Origin: Oscillospiraceae bacterium
GTDB taxonomy: Bacteria; Bacillota; Clostridia; Oscillospirales; Ruminococcaceae
Reading direction: 5' to 3'
NCBI GenBank assembly: GCA_019413245.1
Contig: DXNX01000045.1
Span: forward strand, 1-17,303
DNA: 17,303 bases
The notes under the pieces are model-generated. The model ran no database searches and had not been told where the DNA came from. It saw nothing but the letters and a program-made list of their open reading frames with translations. Position 1 is the first letter of the stretch. Every line of letters begins with the position of its first letter. This document shows, piece after piece, positions 7,301 to 13,995 of this stretch. The translations under genes and the position numbers were made by a program.

Positions 7301-8390
7301 TTTGTTCTTCCCTCTGTTCCCGCGCAACCGCTTCCTGCTGCTGCGCCGCCTGACGGCGGCATTCTTCCTTGCGGCGCACCGCGTTGTCCAGGTCGCTGCC
7401 CTCCCACAGCACCTCCAGCTGACGGGAAAGTTCCCCCACCTGCTGTTCCGCCTCCTGGTGGTCTGCGCGGGCCGCCTCCAGTGCCTGTTGCGTCAGGGTG
7501 ACTTTGTCTTCCAGGCTTTGCACTTCGGCCTGCCGCTGCTGGGTAAACTGACGGGCCGCCAGATAGTACTGTCCTTTTTTGCCCAGCACATACTGGTTGT
7601 AGCGGGTATACTCGTTGCGCAGCAGGCGGGCCTCCTGCAAGCTCTGCCCCAGCGCTTCCAGCCGATGCTGGATGGTATCCATCTTTTCCATGGAGTTGAC
7701 CATGGGAGCGATGTCCTCTTCACTCAACGGCTGCAACGAGGCGTTCAGGATCTCCTGCACCAGCCGCGGGGAAAAGTCCTTGCTCAATTTGGGTTTGCGC
7801 AGCTGGATCAAAAGGCGGAGCAGCCGGTCATACTGCTCCATCTCGGCACAGCCGAAGAGCATTCGGTTGACCATCTGTTTGTAGTCACTGCCCCGTTCCA
7901 CCCAGTTTTCCCCATCGCCGAACCGGTTGTGAACTTCCTGCTTGGTAAGGGAGATGTGCTGGGAGCCCTTGGTTTCAAACAGAGCGAAGTCCTCCGGCCC
8001 GGTGCCGATGCGACGACCATCACTCAAGCAGAACCCCCAGAACTCTACTGTGCTGCTGCTGCGCCGGGCCCGCAGCCCCACCACCAGGGTGCGGTAGAGC
8101 CTGTGTTCCGGTTTGATGAATTCCAGATAGAGATAGCCGGTACTTTCCTCCTTATCCTCCCCCAACAAGTAATAGGACATTTTGCGGTCCTTACTGCCGA
8201 AGGAATCTAGCCGGTAGGGACGCAGATCGCCGTCCAGCATGAAGGGAATAAAGCTTTGGGTGGTGACGGATTTGCCCGCGCCGTTTTCGCCCCGCAGCAA
8301 AAGGCGTCCCTCACTGAACGGAAACTCTTCCCAATCATAGAGCCAGAAGTTTACAAATCCCAGTTTGTTCATCCGCCAGCGTTCCTGCAT
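4359..8390 (-). CDS. jetC: JetC, Wadjet type II SMC-like ATPase (TIGR02680 family)
   Basis: This 1343-residue protein is the motor of the system, a MukB/SMC-like ATPase thought to extrude DNA loops. The Walker A motif GENGAGKS is at 34-41. The ABC signature FSGGEKAMAM starts at 1235 and Walker B LMALDE is at 1266-1271. The two ATPase halves are therefore at opposite ends of the chain, as in SMC proteins. Long Gln/Glu/Arg/Leu-rich coiled coils run from about 275 to 570 and from about 727 to 1010. A globular, Pro-rich region at about 573-727 separates them at the hinge position. The length is close to the family norm of about 1350. The start is ATG 8390, with GGAGAGAGGA just upstream; ATG 8372 is possible but lacks a good ribosome site. 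jetB ends 12 bases upstream, and the stop overlaps jetD. Confidence 0.93.
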   Translation of the reverse strand: MQERWRMNKLGFVNFWLYDWEEFPFSEGRLLLRGENGAGKSVTTQSFIPFMLDGDLRPYRLDSFGSKDRKMSYYLLGEDKEESTGYLYLEFIKPEHRLYRTLVVGLRARRSSSTVEFWGFCLSDGRRIGTGPEDFALFETKGSQHISLTKQEVHNRFGDGENWVERGSDYKQMVNRMLFGCAEMEQYDRLLRLLIQLRKPKLSKDFSPRLVQEILNASLQPLSEEDIAPMVNSMEKMDTIQHRLEALGQSLQEARLLRNEYTRYNQYVLGKKGQYYLAARQFTQQRQAEVQSLEDKVTLTQQALEAARADHQEAEQQVGELSRQLEVLWEGSDLDNAVRRKEECRRQAAQQQEAVAREQREEQRKQNALDAKERERLQAECRCADQQELLQRNFRELAEQNEELCYPGHPTTLQAVDFQQEQPTLGRFAAQLRKAAELLRRKAEALQQLDRYQQDQDNAAQALRHAQTEWEEARRTVGAMRDALSEAFAALEEPTQAFCLRHGEVTALFAQITAYEGLAQEQEMQKILNGALQRLSMPLVQEHTLWERQQMDAQQQLNELAAHRKELESQKELPPPRSEAVESTRAYLQERGVPHASFYELVDFAPDLPPERRALLEAQLADTGILDALVVPPETRKEMPELLAEHPDHFLCPEDLSPAAAPLPLRPEQELPAWADMAGLLSCLSEQPEGNAWFAADGRYRQGVLQGRSVARQPAGYIGASARRANRERQIEALARQMEEKQKELEEIRERLQHNEAAQRQLQQGYEARPTTADLAMALDLAAKQRGEVERRERALDDCAQQVRRQQKQLADLRAGILPLTQGLPYEQDAETYGQMEDLCEEYREQYRTISEGKEKLELWQSQVLDLEQQLDALNEDMLACTDRVRRQQAEQRKTKAALEELERYLARPEIQALAQKLEELNGSLERAQKQYQDTEIQIRVEQNNLDHQGPELTRKKQDLQKAIGEEEALRRIFEEELCRGPGQPGRGEEPLWRQAEAARDRIRQKDRNLGPDDLRTSLEKNMHMASTLNPYRVGTQPLFVSEEGRLRSRVCIELYLDGQRLDLLDFIRRLESQRDVEEQLLSQEDRRLFETILNQTVITKLSHRINNSQEWTQRMSGIMEQLNTSMGLRFSLVWKGKPADQQKELDTGELLKLLRKNPMVMGDADRQKITDHFRAKINRARERSQMEATPATYSELMREALDFRNWFTFRLFYQKGGAEKQTKKELTDSAFNSFSGGEKAMAMYVPLFAALAAQYIAAGKEAPRLMALDEAFAGVDETNIESMFALVHELGFDYIMNSQALWGCYPTVSSLNIAELWRPQNAQIVTVLRYHWDGHVRRLEES

Positions 8391-8402
8391 AGTCCTCTCT
8401 CC

Positions 8403-9524
8403 TTATCGCTTTTGGGGATAGATTCCCTGCCACAGGGCAAACCCCGGCTGCAAAGTGACGACTTCTCCCTGCACGGCTGCAAAATCCCAGTAGCACAGTT
8501 CTTCCAGAATCTCCTGGGTAAGCGCCGCAAGGTCCTTTTCGGCCACCGTTTTGCCCCACTGGTTCTTGTATTCCTGCCGCAGTGCTTCCAATTCCCGGGA
8601 AAAGGCCTCCCGTGTCAGATGCACCCGGTCATCCGGGTCCCGGGGGAAAGCCCCGCAGCTGATTTTTTCGCTGAGCCGCTCGGAGAGCAGCAACAGGATA
8701 TCGCTGCGCATCTGGTCCCGGGGAAAGCAGTTGCCGCAGGGCTCACCTTCCTCCGGCAGGAAGAAGGCGCCGTTGTGATAGATCTGCAGTTTGCCGCCGA
8801 TGGTTTCGTCCAGATTCCGCTGCAGGATGCCCCGCTGATTCTTGATATAGGCATAGAGGGAATCGGCCGGGTCCTCCCAATAGACCGCCGGGGCCAGCGC
8901 CAGCTGCCGGTAGACGCGCCAGGTGCGGAAGGTGCCCCGCTCCTGATCGGGGCCGTCCTCGGGCGGATTTTCAAAATCCCGCACCGAGGTATACCCGGTG
9001 ATGTCCCGGTGAAAATGTACGCTGAAATACCGGCACAGCCCGGTATTTTCATAGAGCACTTCCTGGTCCTGGTGCGCGGCGAAGCCGTCGCTTTCCCCCT
9101 CGAAACTGCGCAACAGCCCCAGACCCTCGGCGTACTGCAGCACCCGCACCAGCGAGGTGCGGCAGGAATACCGCTCCCAGGAAAGATCGGGCAGATAAGG
9201 CTTTGTGTAGGCCAGCACGGCCTGGGTCAGTTCCGAGAGCAAAAAGCGCTGGCCGTCGTCCTTGTCCTCCAGCAAAAGCAGGACCCCGCACAAAAGACAG
9301 TAGTCCTGCACCTCGGTGAATTCCGGGATTCCGAAAGCTTCCTGCGCCCGGGCAGGTTCCTTCACCAGGCGGATCACCTGCTCGGTGCAGATTACTTCCC
9401 AGCCGAATTGCTCCCGCAGCGCCCGGCGCAGGGCAGGCAGTTTGCGGCGCACCCGATAAAAGAGTTCCCGGTCCTCCTCCCGACGGATCCAGAACCGGTC
9501 CAGCAGTGCGCGAAATTCATCCAT
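8403..9524 (-). CDS. jetB: JetB, Wadjet type II KITE-like subunit (DUF2398, TIGR02678)
   Basis: This 373-residue protein matches the DUF2398/TIGR02678 family in length, in its place between jetA and jetC, and in the N-terminal segment QFGWEVICTEQVIRLVKEP. In Wadjet complexes JetB plays the MukE/KITE role, a winged-helix dimer that contacts the kleisin JetA and the SMC JetC. No catalytic motif is expected and none is seen. I chose ATG 9524 (MDEFRALL), which overlaps the end of jetA by 8 bases and has GAGGAGG 9 bases upstream. A TTG at 9542 in the same frame would put that ribosome site inside the coding region. Overlap with jetA and the 12-base gap to jetC point to co-translation of one operon. 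Confidence 0.85.
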   Translation of the reverse strand: MDEFRALLDRFWIRREEDRELFYRVRRKLPALRRALREQFGWEVICTEQVIRLVKEPARAQEAFGIPEFTEVQDYCLLCGVLLLLEDKDDGQRFLLSELTQAVLAYTKPYLPDLSWERYSCRTSLVRVLQYAEGLGLLRSFEGESDGFAAHQDQEVLYENTGLCRYFSVHFHRDITGYTSVRDFENPPEDGPDQERGTFRTWRVYRQLALAPAVYWEDPADSLYAYIKNQRGILQRNLDETIGGKLQIYHNGAFFLPEEGEPCGNCFPRDQMRSDILLLLSERLSEKISCGAFPRDPDDRVHLTREAFSRELEALRQEYKNQWGKTVAEKDLAALTQEILEELCYWDFAAVQGEVVTLQPGFALWQGIYPQKR

Positions 9525-11019
9525 GGGCGGGCGCCTCCTCAAATTCCAGACAGTAGGCGGGCATGGTCAGGTCTCCGTCGGTACAGTGCAGCACACAGGT
9601 CTGTCCCGGCAAGCAGGTCAGGCGATAGGCCTGGCCAAATTCGGTGCGGGCAGATTTGCTGACGTTGGCGTTGGCTTTCACCACCCAATTCAAAAGGCTC
9701 ATCCGGATTTCCGGCGTGACCACTTCCTCCAGCGCCGAAAAATCCAGCCGGCCTTTCCGGATCAGCCGCTCCAGCCGGGCCTGCAGGGCTGCCTTCTGTT
9801 GCAGGTAAGCCTGCTTCTGGGCTGCCTTTTCCAGGCTTTTGTCCTCAAAGAAACTTTTCTCCCGCGGGGGACGGCCGGGCCGCCGGCGGTTGCGCAGCTG
9901 GTAGAGAAAGGGTTGTCCGTCATAGCAGCTGCCCGTCTCGTAGAGATCTTCCGGCTCGATGCCGGTGAGATGCACCGCCCGCTGGGCGCCGAACACCATG
10001 CCGGAAAGCCGCCGGGCATCGGCCAGGGTGGGACAGGCGGCAAACAGCTCCAGGAATTTTTTGTATTCCACCTTCCGGTTGGCACCGCCGCTGTGCGCCT
10101 GCAGAATAAGCTCGGCGTTCATCAGTATCCGCTGGATGATGTCGTTGGCCAGTTCCAGCACATGCTCACTGTCGCTCTGTCCACTCTCGCCGGGCACAAA
10201 CCAGCGGTAAAACCCCTGCCAGAAACCGTAAATCTCCTCCCGCAGCTGCCGGGGATAGTCCTCGGACCGCTGAATCAAGCGGCCCTCCCCTTCCTGCAGC
10301 TGGGTCACATACACCTGCTGCAGCATCGTCTCCACCTGCTCCGGCGGCAAGCCCAGCAGCATCCGGCGGATTTTTTCGGCATAACGCTGCAGTTCCAGCA
10401 CAAATTCCTGCAGATACCGCACCACCTTGTCCTTGTAGGGCAAAAACTCGGTGGTCTGCAAAATGTGCCTGGCATGGGAGGAATAGAAATCCCGCAGATA
10501 GTCCTGATACCGGTTGGTCAGCTGGCGGAAGTCCCCTTGCAGCTGGTCCCACAGCTGGTTCAGCGTGCGGGCATCCGCCCCGGTCCGCTCCGTCATCCGT
10601 TCCAGCGTATCCAGAATCCGCTCGAACAGCTGGGAGGAGAGGATCGCCGTGCGCAGGTCGAGATTTTCCAGGGAAATGGTCATCCGCTCGATCTCGGTGG
10701 CCGTCTGGGACATGGAATAGCTGAACTGCTTGTTTTTGTATTCGGCGATGCTGGTGGGACGGTGGGGGTCCTGGATCGGCACCAGATTCCGCCAGCCGCA
10801 CAGCGCGTTCAGGTCCTGCTCCAGTTGTTCCGCCGTGTACTCCCCAAAATGAGCGTCCGCCCGCAGCAGTGCCAGCAGTTCCGTCTTGTTCAGCCGGATA
10901 TGGGCCTTTTGAGATTCCAGGTAGAAGGTGCGCATGATGGCCCGGTAGCGCCAGGCGTTCTCCGCCGTGAGATAGCTGGCTTCGGGCACGCTGTTCAAGG
11001 TTATGGCGTGAAATTGCAT
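9517..11019 (-). CDS. jetA: JetA, Wadjet type II kleisin-like subunit (DUF2397, TIGR02677)
   Basis: This 500-residue protein opens the Wadjet operon. JetA is the MukF-like kleisin that bridges the two JetC heads and binds JetB. The N-terminal part (about 1-100) carries a winged-helix segment with RLNKTELLALLRAD and the family-like CGWRNLVPIQDPHR. A long helical middle follows. A basic segment, GRPPREK, is near residue 383, then a Gln/Arg-rich helix and a C-terminal domain near EVVTPEIRMSLLNWV. Length and gene order fit TIGR02677. ATG 11019 is the start, with GGGGAG about 8-9 bases upstream. This gene set (DUF2397, DUF2398, TIGR02680, DUF2399) defines type II Wadjet, as distinct from types I and III, which use DUF3375 or DUF5716 JetA proteins. 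Confidence 0.87.
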   Translation of the reverse strand: MQFHAITLNSVPEASYLTAENAWRYRAIMRTFYLESQKAHIRLNKTELLALLRADAHFGEYTAEQLEQDLNALCGWRNLVPIQDPHRPTSIAEYKNKQFSYSMSQTATEIERMTISLENLDLRTAILSSQLFERILDTLERMTERTGADARTLNQLWDQLQGDFRQLTNRYQDYLRDFYSSHARHILQTTEFLPYKDKVVRYLQEFVLELQRYAEKIRRMLLGLPPEQVETMLQQVYVTQLQEGEGRLIQRSEDYPRQLREEIYGFWQGFYRWFVPGESGQSDSEHVLELANDIIQRILMNAELILQAHSGGANRKVEYKKFLELFAACPTLADARRLSGMVFGAQRAVHLTGIEPEDLYETGSCYDGQPFLYQLRNRRRPGRPPREKSFFEDKSLEKAAQKQAYLQQKAALQARLERLIRKGRLDFSALEEVVTPEIRMSLLNWVVKANANVSKSARTEFGQAYRLTCLPGQTCVLHCTDGDLTMPAYCLEFEEAPAHG

Positions 11020-11058
11020 CGGTCCACTCCCCTTTCGATGGCAGCAAGGGCGCTTCTT

Positions 11059-11083
11059 CTGGTAGTTATAACCAGTTTACCAG
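11059..11083 (-). promoter_or_regulatory. Candidate jetA promoter region with inverted repeat
   Basis: On the minus strand, TGGTTATAAC (11065-11074) has the form of an extended -10 (TG, one base, TTATAA). It lies about 46 bases before the jetA start. I find no good -35. It sits inside the inverted repeat CTGGTA (11059-11064) / TACCAG (11078-11083), which could be an operator over the -10. Confidence 0.35.
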
Positions 11084-11102
11084 ACGTCCCATCCGATAAA
11101 AA

Positions 11103-11142
11103 GGATATCGATAAAATCTCTCATGAATTTTGTCGATATTCC
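11103..11142. repeat. Inverted repeat upstream of jetA
   Basis: ATATCGATAAAAT (11105-11117) and ATTTTGTCGATAT (11127-11139) are inverted copies matching at 12 of 13 positions around a 9-base spacer. Outer GG and CC extend the symmetry with a one-base slip. It lies 83-123 bases upstream of the jetA start. Size and symmetry fit a dimeric regulator site or a recombinase site; the sequence does not decide between these. Confidence 0.7.
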
Positions 11143-11508
11143 TAAAACAATCTCGGATGAATTGTGCAATATGGGAGGCGGTTTCCATCTGCAGGGGATG
11201 GAAAGCATTGGGGAGGCTTTCTTCATAGATTTTTATCCCCATTCAGGGACGAACGATGTAAGGGCTCCGGTGTCCTGTATTCATATTGGTAATCGTCTAT
11301 TTCGTCCCATATACTTCTTTACACTTTGTGGAATCTGAAGCTTTCCGTTTTCACGTCACAAAACTCCGCAAAAGAACTAGAAAGCACAAAAGCCTCTTAT
11401 CGAAAAGATTGTATAAGCATTCGCAATTATTGCAAAAAGCCGCGTTAAAACGCTTACTTTTGATTCTGGCAGAGCTTGGCTATCTTAGAATCAGCTGTCT
11501 ATAGTCCA
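11143..11508. other. AT-rich stretch with no recognisable gene
   Basis: Short open frames exist on the plus strand (11123-11338 and 11286-11504), but neither has a ribosome binding site or a protein I recognise, and they overlap each other. A small hairpin, TTTCCATC (11182-11189) / GATGGAAA (11197-11204), is visible. The composition differs from the GC-rich genes on both sides, which may mean decayed or transferred sequence. Confidence 0.6.
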
Positions 11509-11690
11509 GTTGAACGTAGTAGTCAGGTCGGAGAACTGTGACGTACGGGAAAATAGCATGATAAAGCGCCGGAAATTGTGTAGTATGCACAACTTCCGGC
11601 GCTGTTTGTGGTGGTTATAAAAGAATGTTGGGACGTAAAAAACGATACACGGAACCGGCTGGGAAGAAGAAGTGGTCAGATGGTGGTCAA
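11509..11690 (+). repeat. 182-bp direct repeat, right copy
   Basis: This is the same element as at 959-1140, same orientation and no gaps. The hairpin (11568-11600) has an identical stem with two changed loop bases. Flanking sequence on both sides is unrelated to the flanks of the left copy, so 182 bases is the whole shared unit. Confidence 0.93.
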
Positions 11691-11705
11691 ACTCTACCTC
11701 TCTAG
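11538..11705 (+). pseudogene. Right-copy counterpart of the possible small ORF, interrupted
   Basis: The frame matching the left-copy small ORF starts at GTG 11538 but hits TGA and TAA at 11559-11564. It is open again from 11565 to TAG 11703-11705. From the internal ATG at 11625 a 26-residue peptide remains (MLGRKKRYTEP, then a different tail after GGQ). Either the longer version is dead here, or only the short one is real. The case for any coding role is weak on its own. Confidence 0.22.
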
Positions 11706-12019
11706 CCACGCTGTTGCCGTCCGATTGGTTTGCTTGGGACAGTGGGGGCACTGGAGTATGGATGTAGTAGAAGAGATAAAAGGAGAGAAAAAACTGCTTT
11801 TTACAAGGACCGGCAATTAGTTTGCGATTATTTGACAAAAACTGGATGGATTTTTCGGTTTTCATACATAAAGCGTTTTGGTAAACAGCAAGGTTTTACC
11901 AAAGCTTTTCCCGGGCATGGTGGAAAGAAAAGGAACGAGAGTGATAACATTGATTTCGCGCCAAGAACGAAATCATCAAAAAGATACAGGGGCAAACAAT
12001 GCCCCAAGGGGAAACCGGA
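11706..12019 (+). promoter_or_regulatory. Leader of the ABC transporter operon with hairpins
   Basis: No gene is evident here. Three inverted repeats are stacked ahead of the ATPase start. TTTGGTAAA (11877-11885) / TTTACCAAA (11895-11903) is a perfect 9-bp pair with a 9-base spacer, operator-like. TGATTTCG (11951-11958) / CGAAATCA (11968-11975) is a perfect 8-bp pair. GGGGC (11989-11993) / GCCCC (12001-12005) lies directly before the ribosome site AAGGGG. A consensus -35 TTGACA is at 11832-11837, but no matching -10 sits 16-19 bases later, so I do not assign the promoter exactly. Confidence 0.5.
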
Positions 12020-13081
12020 ATGAAAATAACCATCGAGCATCTGACGAAACAATACGGAGATTTCAAGGCGGTGGACGACCTGAATCTGGAAATTCAGGAT
12101 GGGGAACTGGTGGGCCTTCTGGGGCCTTCCGGCTGCGGAAAATCCACCACGCTGTTCATGCTTTCGGGCCTGACCGAACCCAGCGGGGGCCGCATCCTGT
12201 TCGGGGATAACGACGTGACCACCATCCCCCCGGAGGACCGGGAGATCGGGCTTGTGTTCCAGAACTACGCCCTGTACCCCCACATGACCGTGCTGGAAAA
12301 CATTATGTTCCCGCTGATCAACCGCAAGGTCCCCAAGGCCGAAGCCCGGGACCGGGCGGAAAAGATGGCCGAGGTGGTCCATCTGGAAGGTCTGCTGCAC
12401 CGCAAACCCAAAGCCCTTTCCGGCGGGCAGCAGCAGCGTGTGGCCATTGCCCGCGCCCTGGTCAAGCGGCCCAAGGTGCTGCTGCTGGACGAACCCCTTT
12501 CCAACCTGGACGCCAAACTGCGGGTGGAGACCCGGGAGGAGATCCGCCGCATCCAGCAGGAAGTGAAGATCACCACTATCTTCGTCACCCATGACCAGGA
12601 GGAGGCCATGAGTATCTCCGACCGCATCGCGGTGATGGACAAGGGGGTGCTGCAGCAGTACGAAAAGCCCCAGGAGATGTACCTGAACCCGGTGAACGAG
12701 TTCGTGGCCAACTTTTTGGGTATGCCCCAGATCAATATGTTCGAGGGGGACATCACCACCGACGGCGTCTGGCTCAACGGGCACCTGCTGCGCCCCCGCC
12801 AGGAGATGGCCGCCGGGCAGGACCTGCCCAACGGGCGGTACCGCATGGGCATCCGGCCGGAAAACTTTGAGCTGACGGAGCAGGGGCTGGCGCAGACCGC
12901 CTCCCATGTTCGGATGACCGGCCGCGACCTGCTGGTCTTCTTCCGTATGGACAATACCGAAATGCGGCTGCTGGCCCACTCCGACCGTCAGCTGCAGCGG
13001 GGCAGCAACTTTGCCGTGCGGGTCCGTCCCGGGCAGCTGTGCGTGTTCGGGGCCGACGGTAAAACCCTGGCCAAAGTGTGA
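12020..13081 (+). CDS. Carbohydrate ABC transporter ATPase, MalK/UgpC/MsmK-like
   Basis: This 353-residue protein hydrolyses ATP to drive import through the two permeases encoded next to it. All motifs are present: Walker A GPSGCGKS (35-42), Q-loop Q81 in VFQNYALYPHMT, signature LSGGQQQ (133-139), Walker B VLLLDE (153-158), D-loop SNLD (161-164) and switch histidine H191. The C-terminal third (about 235-353) is the TOBE/MalK-type regulatory region. Length and motifs fit the UgpC/MsmK group, which serves sugars and glycerol phosphates. I chose ATG 12020, with AAGGGG 8 bases upstream, over ATG 11999, which overlaps the GGGGC/GCCCC hairpin. The stop lies 14 bases before the ATG of the next gene. 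The substrate cannot be read from this subunit. Confidence 0.93.
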   Translation: MKITIEHLTKQYGDFKAVDDLNLEIQDGELVGLLGPSGCGKSTTLFMLSGLTEPSGGRILFGDNDVTTIPPEDREIGLVFQNYALYPHMTVLENIMFPLINRKVPKAEARDRAEKMAEVVHLEGLLHRKPKALSGGQQQRVAIARALVKRPKVLLLDEPLSNLDAKLRVETREEIRRIQQEVKITTIFVTHDQEEAMSISDRIAVMDKGVLQQYEKPQEMYLNPVNEFVANFLGMPQINMFEGDITTDGVWLNGHLLRPRQEMAAGQDLPNGRYRMGIRPENFELTEQGLAQTASHVRMTGRDLLVFFRMDNTEMRLLAHSDRQLQRGSNFAVRVRPGQLCVFGADGKTLAKV

Positions 13082-13095
13082 ACGGGGGCGGTACT

Positions 13096-13995
13096 ATGCA
13101 ACACAACCAGACCGTCCGCCGCCGCCTGCAAAACGGCAAGGGGTATCTGTACCTGGCGCCGTCCCTCATCATTCTGCTGGTCTTTACCATCTACCCGCTC
13201 ATCAAGGCGTTCATGATGAGCTTCTGCGAAGATTACAGCATCATCAACGGCAGCTTCAAGGGCGTCAACCTGCAGAACTACCAGGACCTGTTTGCCGACG
13301 ACGTCTTTCTCAAGGCGCTGAGTAACACCAGCATCTATGTGGTGTTCGTGGTGCCGGTTTCCATCCTGCTGTCCCTGGTCATTGCTGTACTTATCCACAA
13401 CGCCGCCCGGGGCAAGGCCATCTTCCAGACCCTGTACTTCCTGCCCTACGTCACCAGCGTCATCGCCATCGGCATCGTGTGGAGCTGGATCTTCAACAGC
13501 AACTACGGCCTGCTGAACTACTTCCTCAGCCTCTTCGGCATCGACGCCATTCCCTGGCTCAACGATCCCCAGTATGCCCTGGCGGCGCTGATCATCTTCA
13601 GCATCTGGAAGAGCCTGGCCTTCAACATCCTGATCTTTCTGTCCGGCCTGTCCTCCATTTCCCAGGACATCTACCAGGCTGCCCGGATCGATTCCACCCC
13701 CCAGATGCGGGTGTTCTTCAAGATCACGGTGCCCCAGCTGCGGCCCATCATCGTTTACGCCTTCCTCATGGGGCTGATCAACGCCTTCAAGGTCTACAAC
13801 GAGGTGTTCTCCCTGTTCCAGAGCAAGGCGGGGCCCGCCAACAGTGCCATTACGGTGGTCTACTACATCTACGACAAATTCTACAACAGCGGCGATTACG
13901 GCGTGGCTTCGGCGGCGGCCGTGGTGCTGTTCATCATCATTCTGGTGCTGACAATGGTCCAGAAATTCATTGCCAAGGAAAAGGAGGCGGCCTGA
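13096..13995 (+). CDS. ABC transporter permease, UgpA/MalF/MsmF-like
   Basis: This 299-residue inner-membrane subunit has about six hydrophobic segments (near 18-40, 80-101, 110-132, 158-180, 216-235 and 270-290). The coupling EAA loop is QAARIDSTPQMRVFFKITVPQLRP (193-217 approximately); the usual glycine after EAA is serine here. It forms the pore with the next gene product and docks on the ATPase. I prefer ATG 13096 behind a GGGGGCGG stretch; GTG 13078 overlapping the ATPase stop (GTGA) is an alternative. The stop overlaps the next start as TGATG. Confidence 0.92.
   Translation: MQHNQTVRRRLQNGKGYLYLAPSLIILLVFTIYPLIKAFMMSFCEDYSIINGSFKGVNLQNYQDLFADDVFLKALSNTSIYVVFVVPVSILLSLVIAVLIHNAARGKAIFQTLYFLPYVTSVIAIGIVWSWIFNSNYGLLNYFLSLFGIDAIPWLNDPQYALAALIIFSIWKSLAFNILIFLSGLSSISQDIYQAARIDSTPQMRVFFKITVPQLRPIIVYAFLMGLINAFKVYNEVFSLFQSKAGPANSAITVVYYIYDKFYNSGDYGVASAAAVVLFIIILVLTMVQKFIAKEKEAA

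Noticed and set aside
5508..8210. A 900-codon open frame on the plus strand
   Set aside because: It lies opposite jetC, whose motifs and length are certain. The long antisense frame comes from GC-rich codon use and encodes nothing recognisable.
8256..11145. Two long plus-strand open frames (8256-9662 and 9523-11145)
   Set aside because: They are antisense to jetB and jetA, lack ribosome sites and show no protein family.
11123..11338. A 71-codon plus-strand frame starting inside the inverted repeat upstream of jetA
   Set aside because: No ribosome binding site, no recognisable protein and an overlap with another short frame.
959..11690. Reading the repeat pair as the ends of an insertion sequence
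   Set aside because: The copies are direct, not inverted, no transposase lies between them, and no clear target-site duplication is visible. A cassette or dispersed element fits better.
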